NCBI RefSeq assembly: GCF_019655335.1
Contig: NZ_BPFD01000001.1
Coordinates: 123,822-187,821 of the forward strand
Reading direction: 5' to 3'
Length of the DNA: 64,000 bases
Source of the DNA: Shewanella hafniensis
Lineage (GTDB): Bacteria > Pseudomonadota > Gammaproteobacteria > Enterobacterales > Shewanellaceae
Shown: positions 48,588 through 58,863 of the stretch, one piece after another
Position numbering within the stretch: position 1 is the stretch's first letter
Layout: each line of letters starts with the position of its first letter
The notes under the pieces: generated by a model
What the model was told of the DNA's origin: nothing
Databases searched by the model: none
What the model saw: only the letters and a program-made list of their open reading frames with translations
Program-made: the position numbers and the translations under genes

Positions 48588-50444
48588 GTGTCGCCAAAAA
48601 AGCGGATAACAATGCATGATCACGCCGCCGAGGCGTCTCTTTTTAAGCGCCGAGCGCTATTCACTTTTTTTTGCGTTTTCGCCCTATTAAGCGTATTAGT
48701 CACCAACCTTTATCATTTACAGGTTGAATCCTATAAGGATTATGCAACTCGCTCTAATGATAATCGCATTCGTGTTGTTCCCATTGCTCCTAGTCGCGGC
48801 CTCATTTACGATCGTAACGGCGTGCTGTTAGCCGAAAACTTACCCTTCTATTCCCTCGATCTGGTTCCTGAAAAAATCAGTAACATGTCAGAGACCTTAG
48901 ATGAGCTCGGCAAGTTAATTGAGATCAGTGAAGATGAACGCGAAACCTTTACCGAAGCGCTGAAATTTCATCGCCGCTTCAAACCACTGACGCTCAAAAA
49001 CCAGCTCACCGAAGAGCAAGTGGCGATTTTCAGTGTTAACCAACACAAATTCCCAGGCATTTCCGTCGAAGCGGGTCTGAAGCGTAATTATCCCTACGGC
49101 GCGCAAATCACCCATGTGCTGGGTTATGTTGGCAAGATTAACACCCGAGACAGAGCCCAGTTAGAGCGCAGCGATCTGTGGAAAAACTATGCGGCCACCA
49201 AGGACATTGGTAAGCAAGGCATTGAAAAGTTTTATGAATCCCTACTGCATGGCAAACCGGGTCACTTAGAAGAAGAAGTGAACAACCGCGGCCGCGCAAT
49301 TCGTACCTTAAAAATAGTACCGCCAGAGCCGGGACAAGATATTTACCTGACCTTAGATCTCAAGCTGCAACAAAAAGCGGTTGAGCTACTCACAGGTTTG
49401 CGTGGTTCTATTGTCGCAATCGATCCCCGTGATGGTGGGGTTTTAGCTATGGTCTCGAGTCCAAGCTATGATCCAAACCAATTTGTTCAAGGGATTAATA
49501 ACAAAGATTACAGCGCCTTGCTCAATGATAAATCACGACCTTTGATCAACCGTGCAACCCAAGGCCAATATGCGCCAGCATCAACCATCAAGCCACATCT
49601 CGGACTTTTAGGGCTTGATGAAAAAGTCATTACCGAGAGCACCCGCGTATGGGACCCTGGTTTTTGGCAGATTCCTGGTGTTGAACGTAAGTACCGCGAC
49701 TGGAAACGCTGGGGACACGGCTGGGTTAACGTCTACAGTGCCATTACTGAATCCTGTGATACCTTCTTCTACGAACTCGCCTATAAAGTCGGTGTCGACC
49801 ATATTGCCCGCTTTATGGAACAATTTGGTTTTGGTCAAAATACTGGTATCGATATCTTTGAAGAATCGGCTGGCAACATGCCATCCAAAGAATGGAAACG
49901 CTTGAAATACAATCAAGCTTGGTACATAGGTGACACCATTTCCGTCGGCATCGGCCAAGGTTATTGGACGGCAACCCCATTACAATTGGCGAATGCAGTA
50001 GGCATTATGGCGAATAAGGGCCGTCGTTTCCCGCCGCATCTGCTGAGATCGATTAAAGACAATACTGCCAAAATTGACTCTCCGATTAATGAGTTACCAC
50101 CAATCGAACTTAAAAACCCCCGTAACTGGAATATCATTAACGAAGCGATGCGCCAGACGGCACATAAGTCACGTTTCACTGATGCCACTTACACCGCCGC
50201 AATGAAAACAGGCACGGCGCAGGTCATTGGCGTGGCCGAAAATACCAAATATGATGCAAATAAAATTGCCGAACATTTCCGCGATAATGCCTTAGTTGTG
50301 GCCTATGCGCCCTTCGAAGATCCTAAAATCGTCCTCGCTGTCGTGATGGAAAACGCAGGATGGGGTGGCGCAAATGCTGGCCCAGTCGCCCGCGCCATGC
50401 TCGATGAATATATGCTTAGAGATACTTGGAAACCGCAGCCATGA
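48588..50444 (+). CDS. mrdA: Penicillin-binding protein 2
   Basis: Transpeptidase of the elongasome. 618 aa: one N-terminal TM (about 20-40, [18 protein letters not shown]), the dimerisation/pedestal domain with [11 protein letters not shown], then the transpeptidase domain with SxxK ASTIKP, SCDTFF (SxN-type) and KTGTAQV. A GTG start follows GGAG by 9 nt. Overlaps mrdB by 4 nt. Confidence 0.96.
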   Translation: MSPKKRITMHDHAAEASLFKRRALFTFFCVFALLSVLVTNLYHLQVESYKDYATRSNDNRIRVVPIAPSRGLIYDRNGVLLAENLPFYSLDLVPEKISNMSETLDELGKLIEISEDERETFTEALKFHRRFKPLTLKNQLTEEQVAIFSVNQHKFPGISVEAGLKRNYPYGAQITHVLGYVGKINTRDRAQLERSDLWKNYAATKDIGKQGIEKFYESLLHGKPGHLEEEVNNRGRAIRTLKIVPPEPGQDIYLTLDLKLQQKAVELLTGLRGSIVAIDPRDGGVLAMVSSPSYDPNQFVQGINNKDYSALLNDKSRPLINRATQGQYAPASTIKPHLGLLGLDEKVITESTRVWDPGFWQIPGVERKYRDWKRWGHGWVNVYSAITESCDTFFYELAYKVGVDHIARFMEQFGFGQNTGIDIFEESAGNMPSKEWKRLKYNQAWYIGDTISVGIGQGYWTATPLQLANAVGIMANKGRRFPPHLLRSIKDNTAKIDSPINELPPIELKNPRNWNIINEAMRQTAHKSRFTDATYTAAMKTGTAQVIGVAENTKYDANKIAEHFRDNALVVAYAPFEDPKIVLAVVMENAGWGGANAGPVARAMLDEYMLRDTWKPQP

Positions 50445-51547
50445 GTAGCCATAGCCAATATCAAAACATCTGGCAACGCTTGCACATAGACTTGCCATTA
50501 TTGCTCGGCCTATTGGCTGTCATGGGCTTTGGCCTGTTCGTCATCTATTCTGCCAGCGGCGAAGATTTAGAGATGATGGAGCGGCAGCTATTCCGTATGG
50601 TGTTGTCGCTCGGCATTATGTTCACTATGGCTCAGATCAATCCTGAGGCGCTTAAACGCTGGGCCCTACCCATTTATCTGGCAGGGATTGTCTTGCTGCT
50701 CGGGGTACATTTTTTCGGTGAAATTAACAAAGGCGCACAACGCTGGTTGAACTTAGGCTTTATGGAGTTTCAACCCTCAGAACTGATTAAGCTTGCCTTC
50801 CCCATCACAATGGCTTGGTATATCAGTAAGTTCCCTCTGCCACCGAAGAAACGCTATCTTGCTGGTGCAGCTGTAATCTTACTGGTGCCGACTCTGCTTA
50901 TCGCGAAACAACCCGACCTCGGTACCTCGATTCTGGTGGCCGCATCGGGGATTTTCGTGTTGTTTTTATCGGGCATGAGTTGGATCATTGTCGGCGGTTT
51001 TATCGCGGCAGTACTCGCCTTCCTACCTATTCTTTGGTATTTCTTGATGCACGATTACCAAAGAACGCGGGTATTAACCTTACTCGATCCTGAGCAAGAT
51101 CCATTGGGGGCGGGTTATCACATTATTCAGTCAAAAATCGCGATTGGCTCCGGCGGACTTTGGGGCAAAGGCTGGCTCGACGGTACACAATCGCAACTTG
51201 AATTTATCCCCGAGCGCCATACCGATTTTATCTTTGCGGTGATCGGTGAAGAATTTGGCTTAATTGGCAGTATCTTACTGTTAATTATGTACCTTTATAT
51301 TATTGGCCGCGGCTTAGTCATCGCTTCGCGCGCCCAAACCAGTTTCGCTCGACTACTCGCAGGTAGTATCACGCTGACCTTTTTCGTTTATGTTTTTGTG
51401 AATATTGGCATGGTTTCAGGTATCCTGCCCGTGGTCGGTGTACCACTGCCCCTTGTCAGTTACGGTGGAACCTCCATGCTGACATTGATGACAGGGTTTG
51501 GCATTCTTATGAGCATTCATACCCATAGACGTTTCGTAGATAGATAA
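50441..51547 (+). CDS. mrdB: Rod-shape peptidoglycan polymerase RodA
   Basis: SEDS-family glycosyltransferase, 368 aa with about ten TM helices. Conserved [20 protein letters not shown], and [20 protein letters not shown]; the catalytic Asp lies in the [11 protein letters not shown] region. Start ATG overlaps the mrdA stop (ATGA); five upstream codons are inside mrdA. Confidence 0.96.
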   Translation: MSSHSQYQNIWQRLHIDLPLLLGLLAVMGFGLFVIYSASGEDLEMMERQLFRMVLSLGIMFTMAQINPEALKRWALPIYLAGIVLLLGVHFFGEINKGAQRWLNLGFMEFQPSELIKLAFPITMAWYISKFPLPPKKRYLAGAAVILLVPTLLIAKQPDLGTSILVAASGIFVLFLSGMSWIIVGGFIAAVLAFLPILWYFLMHDYQRTRVLTLLDPEQDPLGAGYHIIQSKIAIGSGGLWGKGWLDGTQSQLEFIPERHTDFIFAVIGEEFGLIGSILLLIMYLYIIGRGLVIASRAQTSFARLLAGSITLTFFVYVFVNIGMVSGILPVVGVPLPLVSYGGTSMLTLMTGFGILMSIHTHRRFVDR

Positions 51548-51563
51548 TTTTTAGGGACTTTTC

Positions 51564-52634
51564 ATGCCTACTCTCCGAGCTTTTTTAGCTCCACTCGGCT
51601 TACTGTGTTTAAGCTCATGCTTAATCGCCTGTACCACGGCGAACGAACCGACACCCGCGCAGGCACCCGCTCCAAGCACGCCAGTGGCGCCGGCCGCTGA
51701 AATCGCGCCCACAATTCCCGCTGAACTTAAAGAAGAGTTTATCCAAGCTCAAGTAAAACAAGGTTTTACTCGGGCAGAAGTGCTCGCTTTTCTCGATAAA
51801 GCAACATACAACCAAGGGGTTATCGATGCAATGACCCGCCCATGGGAAGCAAAACCTTGGCATGTGTATTATCCCATCTTCTTAACCGAGAAACGCCTCG
51901 ACGCTGGTCTTGCCTTTTGGAAAAAACACGAGAAAACCATCGCCAAAGCGGCGGCCAAGTACCAAGTTGATCCACAGATTATTGTCGCCATCATCGGCAT
52001 TGAAACCTTCTACGGCCAATACACGGGCAATTATCCTGTGATTGATGCCCTCTATACCTTAGGTTTTCACTATCCGCCGCGCGCCACCTTTTTCCGTAAG
52101 GAATTTGGCGAGCTGATGAAGTTAGTGAAAGAAGAACATTTAGATATCGATACCCTCAAGGGCTCCTACGCGGGTGCTATGGGTTATGGGCAGTTTATTC
52201 CCTCAAGTTACCGCCATTACGCGGTTGATTTCGATGGCAGTGGCAATCGCGATCTATTACAAAGTCCAGAGGATGCTATCGGCAGTGTGGCCAATTATTT
52301 CCATGAACACGGTTGGCAAGCCAATGCGCCGGTCGCTTTACCGTTAGTCAATAACAGCAAAGCAGCACCTAAAGCGAAAGTGTGGGCAGGTGAAAAGCTG
52401 AACTATAAAGTTGCAGATATTTTAACGCCGACCTTAGCCCTCGCCGATGCGCGGGACTTAGATGTTTCGCAAAAAGCCTTATTGATTGAGCTAGAACAAG
52501 CCGATCACAGTGACTACTGGCTTGGCTTAAATAACTTTTATGTGATCACTCGCTATAATCGTAGCCCTTTGTATTCAATGGCCGTTTATCAATTTAGCCA
52601 ACAATTAAAAGAACAGCATGCCTCTAAAAAATAA
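51564..52634 (+). CDS. mltB: Membrane-bound lytic murein transglycosylase B
   Basis: Lipoprotein that cleaves glycan strands. 356 aa with lipobox LIAC (Cys23), an Ala/Pro linker (about 27-50), and the SLT domain with catalytic Glu in IVAIIGIETFYGQYTGNY, then GAMGYGQFIPSSYR. It overlaps rlpA by 17 nt. Confidence 0.95.
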   Translation: MPTLRAFLAPLGLLCLSSCLIACTTANEPTPAQAPAPSTPVAPAAEIAPTIPAELKEEFIQAQVKQGFTRAEVLAFLDKATYNQGVIDAMTRPWEAKPWHVYYPIFLTEKRLDAGLAFWKKHEKTIAKAAAKYQVDPQIIVAIIGIETFYGQYTGNYPVIDALYTLGFHYPPRATFFRKEFGELMKLVKEEHLDIDTLKGSYAGAMGYGQFIPSSYRHYAVDFDGSGNRDLLQSPEDAIGSVANYFHEHGWQANAPVALPLVNNSKAAPKAKVWAGEKLNYKVADILTPTLALADARDLDVSQKALLIELEQADHSDYWLGLNNFYVITRYNRSPLYSMAVYQFSQQLKEQHASKK

Positions 52635-53451
52635 TCTTTTACAGCTTGCCGCCTTAGTTATGTGCTTCGCCCTTGCGGCGTGTTCTTCGAGCCCAAACAA
52701 CGCCAGCAAGAAAAATATGGACCCGAACAAGGGCCGTTATTCGCTGAAGAATGACAAGCTGCCACTGAATCCACCGAATGTGGATAATGTGCCGAACGCG
52801 ACGCCTAAGTACGAGCCCTATAGCCGCCGTGGCAACAAACCCTATACGGTTTACGGTGAGTCCTATACTGTGATGAACACGGGCCAAGGCTTTAGTGAAA
52901 CAGGCCGCGCCTCTTGGTATGGTGAAAAATTCCATGGCTACGAGACCTCTAATGGCGAGCCCTATGACATGTATTCTATGTCTGGCGCCCATAAGACACT
53001 GCCACTGCCGAGTTACGCTCGGATCACTAACTTAGAGAACAATAAGCAAGTGATCATTCGCATCAACGACCGTGGGCCATTCCACTCAGATCGCATTCTC
53101 GATGTCTCCTACGCCGCCGCCTATAAACTCGGCATGCTCGGCAAAGGTACGGCGCGGATCAAACTGGATGTGGTTTATATTGGCAGTGTTGCGGCCACTA
53201 ATTCGGCCTTAGCCAGCGCTCAAGATACGGGCAATCATTACATTCAGTTAGTGGCCTCCAAAGATAAAGCCAAACTCAATGCCATGGCGAAGAATCTTGA
53301 ACAGAAATATCAGGTCAAGACCCGTGTACAAGCGGCAAACAATATGTTTAGACTACAGCTCGGCCCCATAGGTCAGCCTGAGTTAGCCGACAAGCTACTC
53401 AATAACGTCAAGCAAAATGGGTTTCCTGAGGGCTATATCGTCCATGAATAA
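52618..53451 (+). CDS. rlpA: Septal ring lytic transglycosylase RlpA
   Basis: Lipoprotein (lipobox LAAC, Cys22) that cleaves denuded glycans in relatives. 277 aa with a double-psi beta-barrel domain (GRASWYGEKFHGYETSNGE, ITNLENNKQVIIRINDRGPF) and a C-terminal SPOR domain (about 205-277, NHYIQLVASKDKAKLNAMAK). Start lies inside mltB, implying coupling. Confidence 0.95.
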   Translation: MPLKNNLLQLAALVMCFALAACSSSPNNASKKNMDPNKGRYSLKNDKLPLNPPNVDNVPNATPKYEPYSRRGNKPYTVYGESYTVMNTGQGFSETGRASWYGEKFHGYETSNGEPYDMYSMSGAHKTLPLPSYARITNLENNKQVIIRINDRGPFHSDRILDVSYAAAYKLGMLGKGTARIKLDVVYIGSVAATNSALASAQDTGNHYIQLVASKDKAKLNAMAKNLEQKYQVKTRVQAANNMFRLQLGPIGQPELADKLLNNVKQNGFPEGYIVHE

Positions 53452-53592
53452 TGACCGTTTGCTCTGAACAGAATTGATTTAAAAATAGAGATGAAGGAAC
53501 CTTCACTAAAACTCACTGTCCGAAAGTGGTACACTATTGAAGATCTTCTCGAATCCTTTCCATTTAATACAACTAAAAGACGTGCCAAGTTA

Positions 53593-54768
53593 ATGATGAA
53601 TTTTGTAAAAAGTCCCATTAAAACATTGCTGCTAATTTCCAGTGTCTCTCTCCCCGTTTATGCTGCGCAGCCTATTATTACACCTGATGCACCTTCAGTA
53701 GCCGCCAAAGCGTTCGTATTGATGGATTATAATTCGGGCCAGATTATCGCTGAAAGTAACGCTTACGAAAGCCTTAACCCAGCCAGTCTAACTAAGATGA
53801 TGACCAGTTACGTGATTGGTCAAGAAATCAAAGCGGGCAATGTCTCCGTTGATGATGATGTGACTATCAGTAAAAATGCTTGGTCTAAAAACTTCTCTGA
53901 CTCTTCTAAGATGTTCATTGAAGTCGGCACTACGGTTAAAGTGGGCGATCTAAACCGCGGTATCATTATTCAATCGGGTAACGATGCATGTGTGGCCATG
54001 GCCGAACACATAGCTGGTACTGAAGGCGCCTTCGTTGACATGATGAATTCATGGGCCAAACAACTGGGAATGCGTGATAGCTACTTCGAAAACTCCCACG
54101 GTTTGGATGCAGAAAATCACAAATCTACCGCCTATGATATGGCATTACTGGGCGCTGCGTTAATTCGCGACGTACCAGAAGAATACCGCGTCTACAGCGA
54201 GAAATTCTATACCTTCAATGGTATCAAACAATACAACCGTAATGGCTTATTGTGGGATAACAGCATGAACGTGGACGGCATTAAAACCGGCCACACCTCA
54301 GGTGCAGGCTACAACTTAGTGGCATCGGCCACCAAAGACGGCATGCGCTTAATTTCAGTGGTAATGGGCACGCAAAGTGAATCAGCCCGTAAAGCTGAAA
54401 GTAAGAAATTACTGACCTATGGCTTCCGCTTCTTCGAAACGGTAACCCCCTATAAAGCTGGCGACAGCTTTATTACTCAGCCGATTTGGTACGGTGACAA
54501 GAGCACGGTTGATTTAGGCGTAGCAACTGATACCCCTATCACCATTAGCCGTGGCCGTAGTAAGGACTTAAAGGCCAACTTCGAACTGACTAAACCATTA
54601 GATGCTCCTTTGAAGAAAGGCGAAACGGTTGGCCGTCTATTCTTCCAACTTGACGGTAAAGATATTGCCCAGTTCCCACTGGTGACATTGCAAGAAGTCA
54701 ACGAAGGCGGCTGGTTTAGTAAATTAGTTGATTACTTTAAACAACTGTTTTCTGGTTGGTTTAGCTAA
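53593..54768 (+). CDS. dacA: D-alanyl-D-alanine carboxypeptidase (PBP5/6 family)
   Basis: Trims stem pentapeptides in the periplasm. About 391 aa with a signal peptide (KTLLLISSVSLPVYA), SxxK in PASLTKMM, SGN in SGNDACVA, KTG in IKTGHTSGAGYN, a PBP5 C-terminal domain and an amphipathic membrane anchor (WFSKLVDYFKQLFSGWFS). The frame is open 34 codons further upstream, but that stretch lacks signal-peptide character, so the MMNFVKS start is used. Confidence 0.94.
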   Translation: MMNFVKSPIKTLLLISSVSLPVYAAQPIITPDAPSVAAKAFVLMDYNSGQIIAESNAYESLNPASLTKMMTSYVIGQEIKAGNVSVDDDVTISKNAWSKNFSDSSKMFIEVGTTVKVGDLNRGIIIQSGNDACVAMAEHIAGTEGAFVDMMNSWAKQLGMRDSYFENSHGLDAENHKSTAYDMALLGAALIRDVPEEYRVYSEKFYTFNGIKQYNRNGLLWDNSMNVDGIKTGHTSGAGYNLVASATKDGMRLISVVMGTQSESARKAESKKLLTYGFRFFETVTPYKAGDSFITQPIWYGDKSTVDLGVATDTPITISRGRSKDLKANFELTKPLDAPLKKGETVGRLFFQLDGKDIAQFPLVTLQEVNEGGWFSKLVDYFKQLFSGWFS

Positions 54769-54780
54769 GCTAAACCATAT

Positions 54781-54812
54781 AAATAAAGCCACCTCTGGGT
54801 GGCTTTATTTTT
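54781..54812 (+). terminator. Terminator of dacA
   Basis: AAATAAAGCCACC-TCTG-GGTGGCTTTATTT stem followed by further T, 12 nt after the stop. Confidence 0.88.
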
Positions 54813-54838
54813 TTGGCTGCCGCCGCCCTTGAATCGGG

Positions 54839-54844
54839 TATAAT
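54839..54844 (+). promoter_or_regulatory. -10 box upstream of ybeD
   Basis: TATAAT 44 nt before the ybeD ATG, just after the dacA terminator. No clear -35 at 17 nt. Confidence 0.4.
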
Positions 54845-54887
54845 AACCACCATATAGACTTCATTGAAACAGGTAAGAGTACTGATT

Positions 54888-55154
54888 ATGTTAGGCACTA
54901 AATTTGATGAACTGATGGATTTCCCCTGCGCATTTCCTTTCAAGGTCGTCGGCGAAGCCCATGAAACGCTAACTGACAAAGTCGTGGCTGTGGTCCAAAA
55001 ACATGCACCAGGTGATTATTCGCCATCGACCAAAACATCGAGCAAAGGTAGCTATCACTCCATTACTATCCGCGTGACTGTGACCAGCAAAGACCATATC
55101 GAAATTTTGTACACAGAACTTGCCGCCATCGAAGGCGTACGCCGCGTACTATAA
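54888..55154 (+). CDS. ybeD: UPF0250/DUF493 protein YbeD
   Basis: 88 aa starting [23 protein letters not shown]-like small protein linked to the lipoate genes. Function unknown. Eight upstream codons are open but not conserved. Precedes lipB-lipA in the usual dacA-ybeD-lipB-lipA order. Confidence 0.93.
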   Translation: MLGTKFDELMDFPCAFPFKVVGEAHETLTDKVVAVVQKHAPGDYSPSTKTSSKGSYHSITIRVTVTSKDHIEILYTELAAIEGVRRVL

Positions 55155-55185
55155 ATATTCCTCAAGGCCATGAAATGTGATCTGT

Positions 55186-55214
55186 CTTACATTTATGGTC
55201 AAGAGGCGTATAAT
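55186..55214 (+). promoter_or_regulatory. Promoter of lipB-lipA
   Basis: -35 CTTACA (55186-55191), 17-nt spacer, -10 TATAAT (55209-55214), discriminator AGCGCC; 33 nt before the lipB start. Confidence 0.55.
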
Positions 55215-55247
55215 AGCGCCACTCAATTCTAAGGGGAGAGGTTGCCC

Positions 55248-55901
55248 TTGCAAGACACGACTTTGCACATTCGACATCTTGGAAAACAAGATTACGAATC
55301 AGTGTGGCATGCGATGCAGCATTACACGGATACGCGCGACAGCGAAAGTCATGATGAACTGTGGATTGTCGAGCATCCGCCCGTGTTTACCCAAGGCCAA
55401 GCCGGCAAGAGCGAGCATATTTTAAATGCTGGCGATATTCCGGTTATCCAAGTGGACCGTGGCGGTCAAGTCACTTACCACGGTCCAGGTCAACTAGTGG
55501 TATATCCTCTTCTCGATATAAAACGTAGTAAAGTCGGCGTACGTCAACTCGTCACCCATATAGAGCAAAGCATTGTCGATATGCTCGCCAAGTACGGCAT
55601 TAACGCTTATGCCAAGGCCGATGCGCCGGGCGTATATGTGGATGAACGCAAAATCGCCTCTCTAGGATTACGCATTCGTAAAGGCTGTTCATTCCATGGA
55701 TTAGCCCTCAATGTCGACATGGATCTGGCGCCATTTCGCCGCATCAACCCTTGTGGTTATGCCGGTCTTGAAATGGTGCAATGCAAAGCGCTTGGCGGAC
55801 CACAAACCGTGATTGAAGCAGGCGAGCAACTCACCATTACTTTTAGCCAATTACTGGGCTATCAACACCTAGTTCATCATCAAGGATTAGCAGCGTCATG
55901 A
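55248..55901 (+). CDS. lipB: Octanoyl-[ACP]:protein N-octanoyltransferase
   Basis: First step of lipoate synthesis. About 217 aa with [17 protein letters not shown], catalytic Lys in KIASLGLRI and Cys in NPCGYAG. A strong AAGGGGAGAGG lies upstream; the TTG nine nt after GGAG ([11 protein letters not shown]) is chosen over a TTG two codons earlier. It overlaps lipA by 4 nt. Confidence 0.95.
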   Translation: MQDTTLHIRHLGKQDYESVWHAMQHYTDTRDSESHDELWIVEHPPVFTQGQAGKSEHILNAGDIPVIQVDRGGQVTYHGPGQLVVYPLLDIKRSKVGVRQLVTHIEQSIVDMLAKYGINAYAKADAPGVYVDERKIASLGLRIRKGCSFHGLALNVDMDLAPFRRINPCGYAGLEMVQCKALGGPQTVIEAGEQLTITFSQLLGYQHLVHHQGLAAS

Positions 55902-56863
55902 ATAGGCCTGAACGTTTACAACCCGGAGTCAAATTAAGAGATGCCGATAAAGTGTCTCGTATTCCGGTCAAAATCGTCCCCTCAGAACGCGACACTATGT
56001 TGCGTAAACCCGATTGGTTACGGGTTAAACTGCCGGCATCGAATCAACGCATTTTAGATATCAAGCAAGCACTGCGTAAAAATGGCCTGCACTCGGTCTG
56101 TGAAGAGGCTTCTTGCCCTAACCTCGCCGAATGCTTTAACCACGGCACAGCGACCTTTATGATTTTGGGTGCGATTTGTACCCGTCGTTGCCCATTCTGC
56201 GACGTAGCCCATGGTCGTCCGCTTAAGCCCGACGCCGAAGAGCCGGTTAAATTGGCGCAAACGATCCGCGATATGAAGCTGAAATACGTGGTTATCACTT
56301 CGGTAGATCGTGACGATTTACGTGATGGTGGCGCCCAGCATTTTGCCGATTGTATCCGCGAAATTCGTAAACTGAATCCAGATATCAAGATCGAAACCTT
56401 AGTGCCTGATTTCCGTGGTCGTATCGATGCCGCCTTAGATATTTTATCGACTGAGCCGCCTGATGTGTTCAACCACAACTTAGAAACAGCGCCAATGCAT
56501 TATCGTAAAGCGCGCCCGGGTGCAAATTACCAATGGTCGCTCGATCTGCTCAAACGCTTTAAAGAACGTCATCCCAATGTGCCCACTAAATCTGGCCTGA
56601 TGATGGGTTTAGGTGAAACCAACGAAGAAATAGCCCAAGTGCTACGTGACCTGCGTGAGCACAAGGTTGAAATGCTGACCTTAGGCCAATACCTACAGCC
56701 GTCTAAGTTCCACTTGCCGGTTGAACGTTATGTGCCACCAGCAGAGTTTGACGAGCTGAAAGCCTTAGCCGATGAATTAGGTTTTACCCATGCAGCCTGT
56801 GGCCCATTAGTGCGCTCAAGCTACCATGCGGACCTGCAAGCCCAAGGTAAAGAAGTGAAATAA
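55898..56863 (+). CDS. lipA: Lipoyl synthase
   Basis: Radical-SAM enzyme inserting two sulfurs into octanoyl groups. 321 aa: auxiliary cluster [13 protein letters not shown], radical-SAM cluster CTRRCPFC (about 105), and C-terminal VRSSYHAD with the Ser ligand. ATG overlaps the lipB stop. Confidence 0.97.
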   Translation: MNRPERLQPGVKLRDADKVSRIPVKIVPSERDTMLRKPDWLRVKLPASNQRILDIKQALRKNGLHSVCEEASCPNLAECFNHGTATFMILGAICTRRCPFCDVAHGRPLKPDAEEPVKLAQTIRDMKLKYVVITSVDRDDLRDGGAQHFADCIREIRKLNPDIKIETLVPDFRGRIDAALDILSTEPPDVFNHNLETAPMHYRKARPGANYQWSLDLLKRFKERHPNVPTKSGLMMGLGETNEEIAQVLRDLREHKVEMLTLGQYLQPSKFHLPVERYVPPAEFDELKALADELGFTHAACGPLVRSSYHADLQAQGKEVK

Positions 56864-56918
56864 CCTTCTTGCTTAGATGCAGAGCTCAAGTGATGTAGAG
56901 TTCAGGGTGATTAAAATA

Positions 56919-56950
56919 GAAAAACAGCGCTTAAGCGCTGTTTTTTTTAT
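56919..56950. terminator. Bidirectional terminator between lipA and rimI
   Basis: CAGCGC-TTAA-GCGCTG palindrome flanked by AAAA and eight T; stops lipA and can serve rimI on the other strand. Confidence 0.88.
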
Positions 56951-57026
56951 GAAATGTTTTATGGCTGTTGTTTATAACCACTACTCAACTAGCCATCGTT
57001 TTACAACATGAATGCTAATGCTCAGC

Positions 57027-57575
57027 TTATTCTTGGGTTATCGCTAAATCCATCAAGATAGCGTCTTCTTTACCGCCTGCTATTGGGTAATAACCTTTGC
57101 GACGTCCCGATTCAATAAAGCCAGAGTTTTGATATAAAGCACGGGCGGCAAGATTGGATTCTCGCACTTCTAGCATAAGCACCACGGCGCCCGAAGCCTT
57201 GGCCGAAGTTACCACAGCCTTAAGTAATAACTTGCCGTAACCTTTGCCCTGCTGGCTTGGTAATAGGCAAATATCCAACAAAGTCACTTCATCAACAATT
57301 TGCTGCACTATCGCAAAGCCTAAAAGACCATCGACCGAATCCGAAACTGAAGCTGCGTTAGGTTTCGCCTGCTTTAAACCTAGAACTCGGTATAAATGCC
57401 CGAAACAATTAGCAAGATTGCCCTCACTCATGGGGTGACTATGGGCCATAGATTCAAGCTGCGCCATTTGAGGAACATCTTTAAGCGTGAGTGCCACAAG
57501 CTCAACAGGCAAACCTGCTGTCAATTGTGCTGCGAAGGGTGTTGTGAATAGACTATCTTCTGGTGGGATGTTCAA
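57027..57575 (-). CDS. rimI: Ribosomal protein S18 alanine N-acetyltransferase
   Basis: GNAT-fold enzyme, 182 aa, with acetyl-CoA loop LPSQQGKGYGKLLL and C-terminal LYQNSGFIESGRRKGYYP. About 25-30 residues longer at the N-terminus than E. coli RimI, and an internal stretch (LKQAKPNAASVSDS) is inserted. Downstream of holD, the conserved holD-rimI pair. Confidence 0.9.
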   Translation of the reverse strand: MNIPPEDSLFTTPFAAQLTAGLPVELVALTLKDVPQMAQLESMAHSHPMSEGNLANCFGHLYRVLGLKQAKPNAASVSDSVDGLLGFAIVQQIVDEVTLLDICLLPSQQGKGYGKLLLKAVVTSAKASGAVVLMLEVRESNLAARALYQNSGFIESGRRKGYYPIAGGKEDAILMDLAITQE

Positions 57576-57623
57576 CGCTGGTATTCCAAAGTATTGGTTA
57601 TTAATGATATTTACGAGTAAAGA

Positions 57624-57989
57624 TCAAGACTTGCTTGGAGCTTGGCCACTCACTTGCTCGCGCCATTGGTAAATCTGCTGCCAGAGCGCGCTTTTAGCCT
57701 GCCAACCCACTAATAAATCGGCCAAGGGTTCAGACACTAACCATGCGGTACGTGGCCTAACTTTGTGACGTCGCAGATCCCAAACGATCTGTTTACCCGT
57801 ATGGGGCTCACAATCAAAATCACATTCATCACGCTTTATGTCGATAAGTGTTAGCACAGCGTCAATCAGTGGCTCAGCCTCGGGTAACTCACCGTGTTCA
57901 TCCCAAATCACTAAATAAGGTTTCACCTTAGTGTCGCGCACTCGCCAAGTTGTCACATTCATGGCGGTTAAATAGGCTGATTTATTCAT
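57624..57989 (-). CDS. holD: DNA polymerase III psi subunit
   Basis: 121 aa; links the clamp loader to SSB via chi. Sequence is weakly conserved, but SALWQQIYQWREQ matches the family C-terminus and the gene directly precedes rimI, as in relatives. Supported mainly by synteny, size and this motif. Confidence 0.8.
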   Translation of the reverse strand: MNKSAYLTAMNVTTWRVRDTKVKPYLVIWDEHGELPEAEPLIDAVLTLIDIKRDECDFDCEPHTGKQIVWDLRRHKVRPRTAWLVSEPLADLLVGWQAKSALWQQIYQWREQVSGQAPSKS

Positions 57990-58242
57990 TAGGGTCAGTT
58001 TTATTCAATTCAAGTATCGACTCACAACATGCCGCTAGGATAGCAGTTCTGCCTAGGCATTGTTACTGCCATGCGGCTAAGGGAGTTGGGCACAAGCCGA
58101 TTAATGGCAGCACAATTACGACGTTTAACGCAGAAAAGTTCAATCGAATTTATAGATTTACAAAATCTAATTTACTCATTTTACATTTAATATCAGAAGA
58201 TTAGACTGAATGCACTCAGTAAGACAATAGCAGGAGAACGCC

Positions 58243-58710
58243 ATGATTAACATAGGTATCAATCAAGCCAACAGAGAAGAAATCGCCGCTGGCCTTAACC
58301 AACTATTGGCAGACAGCTACAGTCTTTACCTTAAGACTCACAGCTTTCACTGGAACGTTACTGGCCCAATGTTCACTAGCTTACACTTGCTATTTGAACA
58401 GCAGTATACCGAACTTGCCCTTGCGGTCGACCTTATCGCAGAGCGTGTACGTGCATTAGGCGCCAGAGCGCTAGGGTCCTATTCAGCTTATGCCGCACTG
58501 ACTGAAATTAAAGAAGATCAGGGCGTCACCAAAGCCGAAACCATGATCCGCGAATTGTTAAACGATCAAGAGTTAGTGATCCGTAATGCTAGAGCCCTGT
58601 ATCCACTGGTGAATCAAGCTAATGATGAAGCCACTGCGGACTTGCTTACCCAACGCATTCAACAGCATGAGAAAAATGCCTGGATGCTACGCAGCTTATT
58701 AACGGAATAA
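58243..58710 (+). CDS. dps: Dps/ferritin-like DNA-protection protein
   Basis: 155 aa four-helix ferritin fold. Ferroxidase ligands at the dimer interface are visible: HSFHWNVTGPMF (His pair), QQYTELALAVDLIAERVRAL (Asp/Glu). The short N-terminus lacks the Lys-rich DNA-binding tail of E. coli Dps, so iron storage/peroxide detoxification without strong DNA binding is possible. AGGAG lies 8 nt before the ATG. The 57990-58242 gap holds its promoter; no operator recognised. Confidence 0.9.
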   Translation: MINIGINQANREEIAAGLNQLLADSYSLYLKTHSFHWNVTGPMFTSLHLLFEQQYTELALAVDLIAERVRALGARALGSYSAYAALTEIKEDQGVTKAETMIRELLNDQELVIRNARALYPLVNQANDEATADLLTQRIQQHEKNAWMLRSLLTE

Positions 58711-58741
58711 TTAACTAACCCTATTGCGGCACAAGCCAAAC

Positions 58742-58776
58742 AAAAAGTCGCCAAGCATAACCGCTTGGCGACTTTT
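58742..58776 (+). terminator. Terminator of dps
   Basis: AAAAAGTCGCCAAGC and GCTTGGCGACTTTTT form a 15-bp stem with a 6-nt loop, followed by CTTT. Confidence 0.88.
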
Positions 58777-58799
58777 TCTTTAAAGCGACATGACTCAGG

Positions 58800-58863
58800 T
58801 TTAAAAGTACTTAGGTTTAGAAGCGCTTAAATTTAGAAGCTTTTTAATTTAGAGGTACTTAAT
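58800..58863 (+). repeat. 16-bp tandem repeat overlapping the end of the acyltransferase-like gene
   Basis: Four degenerate units: TTTAAAAGTACTTAGG, TTTAGAAGCGCTTAAA, TTTAGAAGCTTTTTAA, TTTAGAGGTACTTAAT. The last unit contains the stop codon and last codons of the minus-strand gene at 58849. Confidence 0.7.

Noticed and set aside
53491..53592. Longer dacA start (34 extra codons)
   Set aside because: The extension is hydrophilic and would bury the signal peptide; the family starts with the signal.
57950..58204. 84-codon frame upstream of dps
   Set aside because: Starts inside holD on the opposite strand, lacks a ribosome site and covers the presumed dps promoter.
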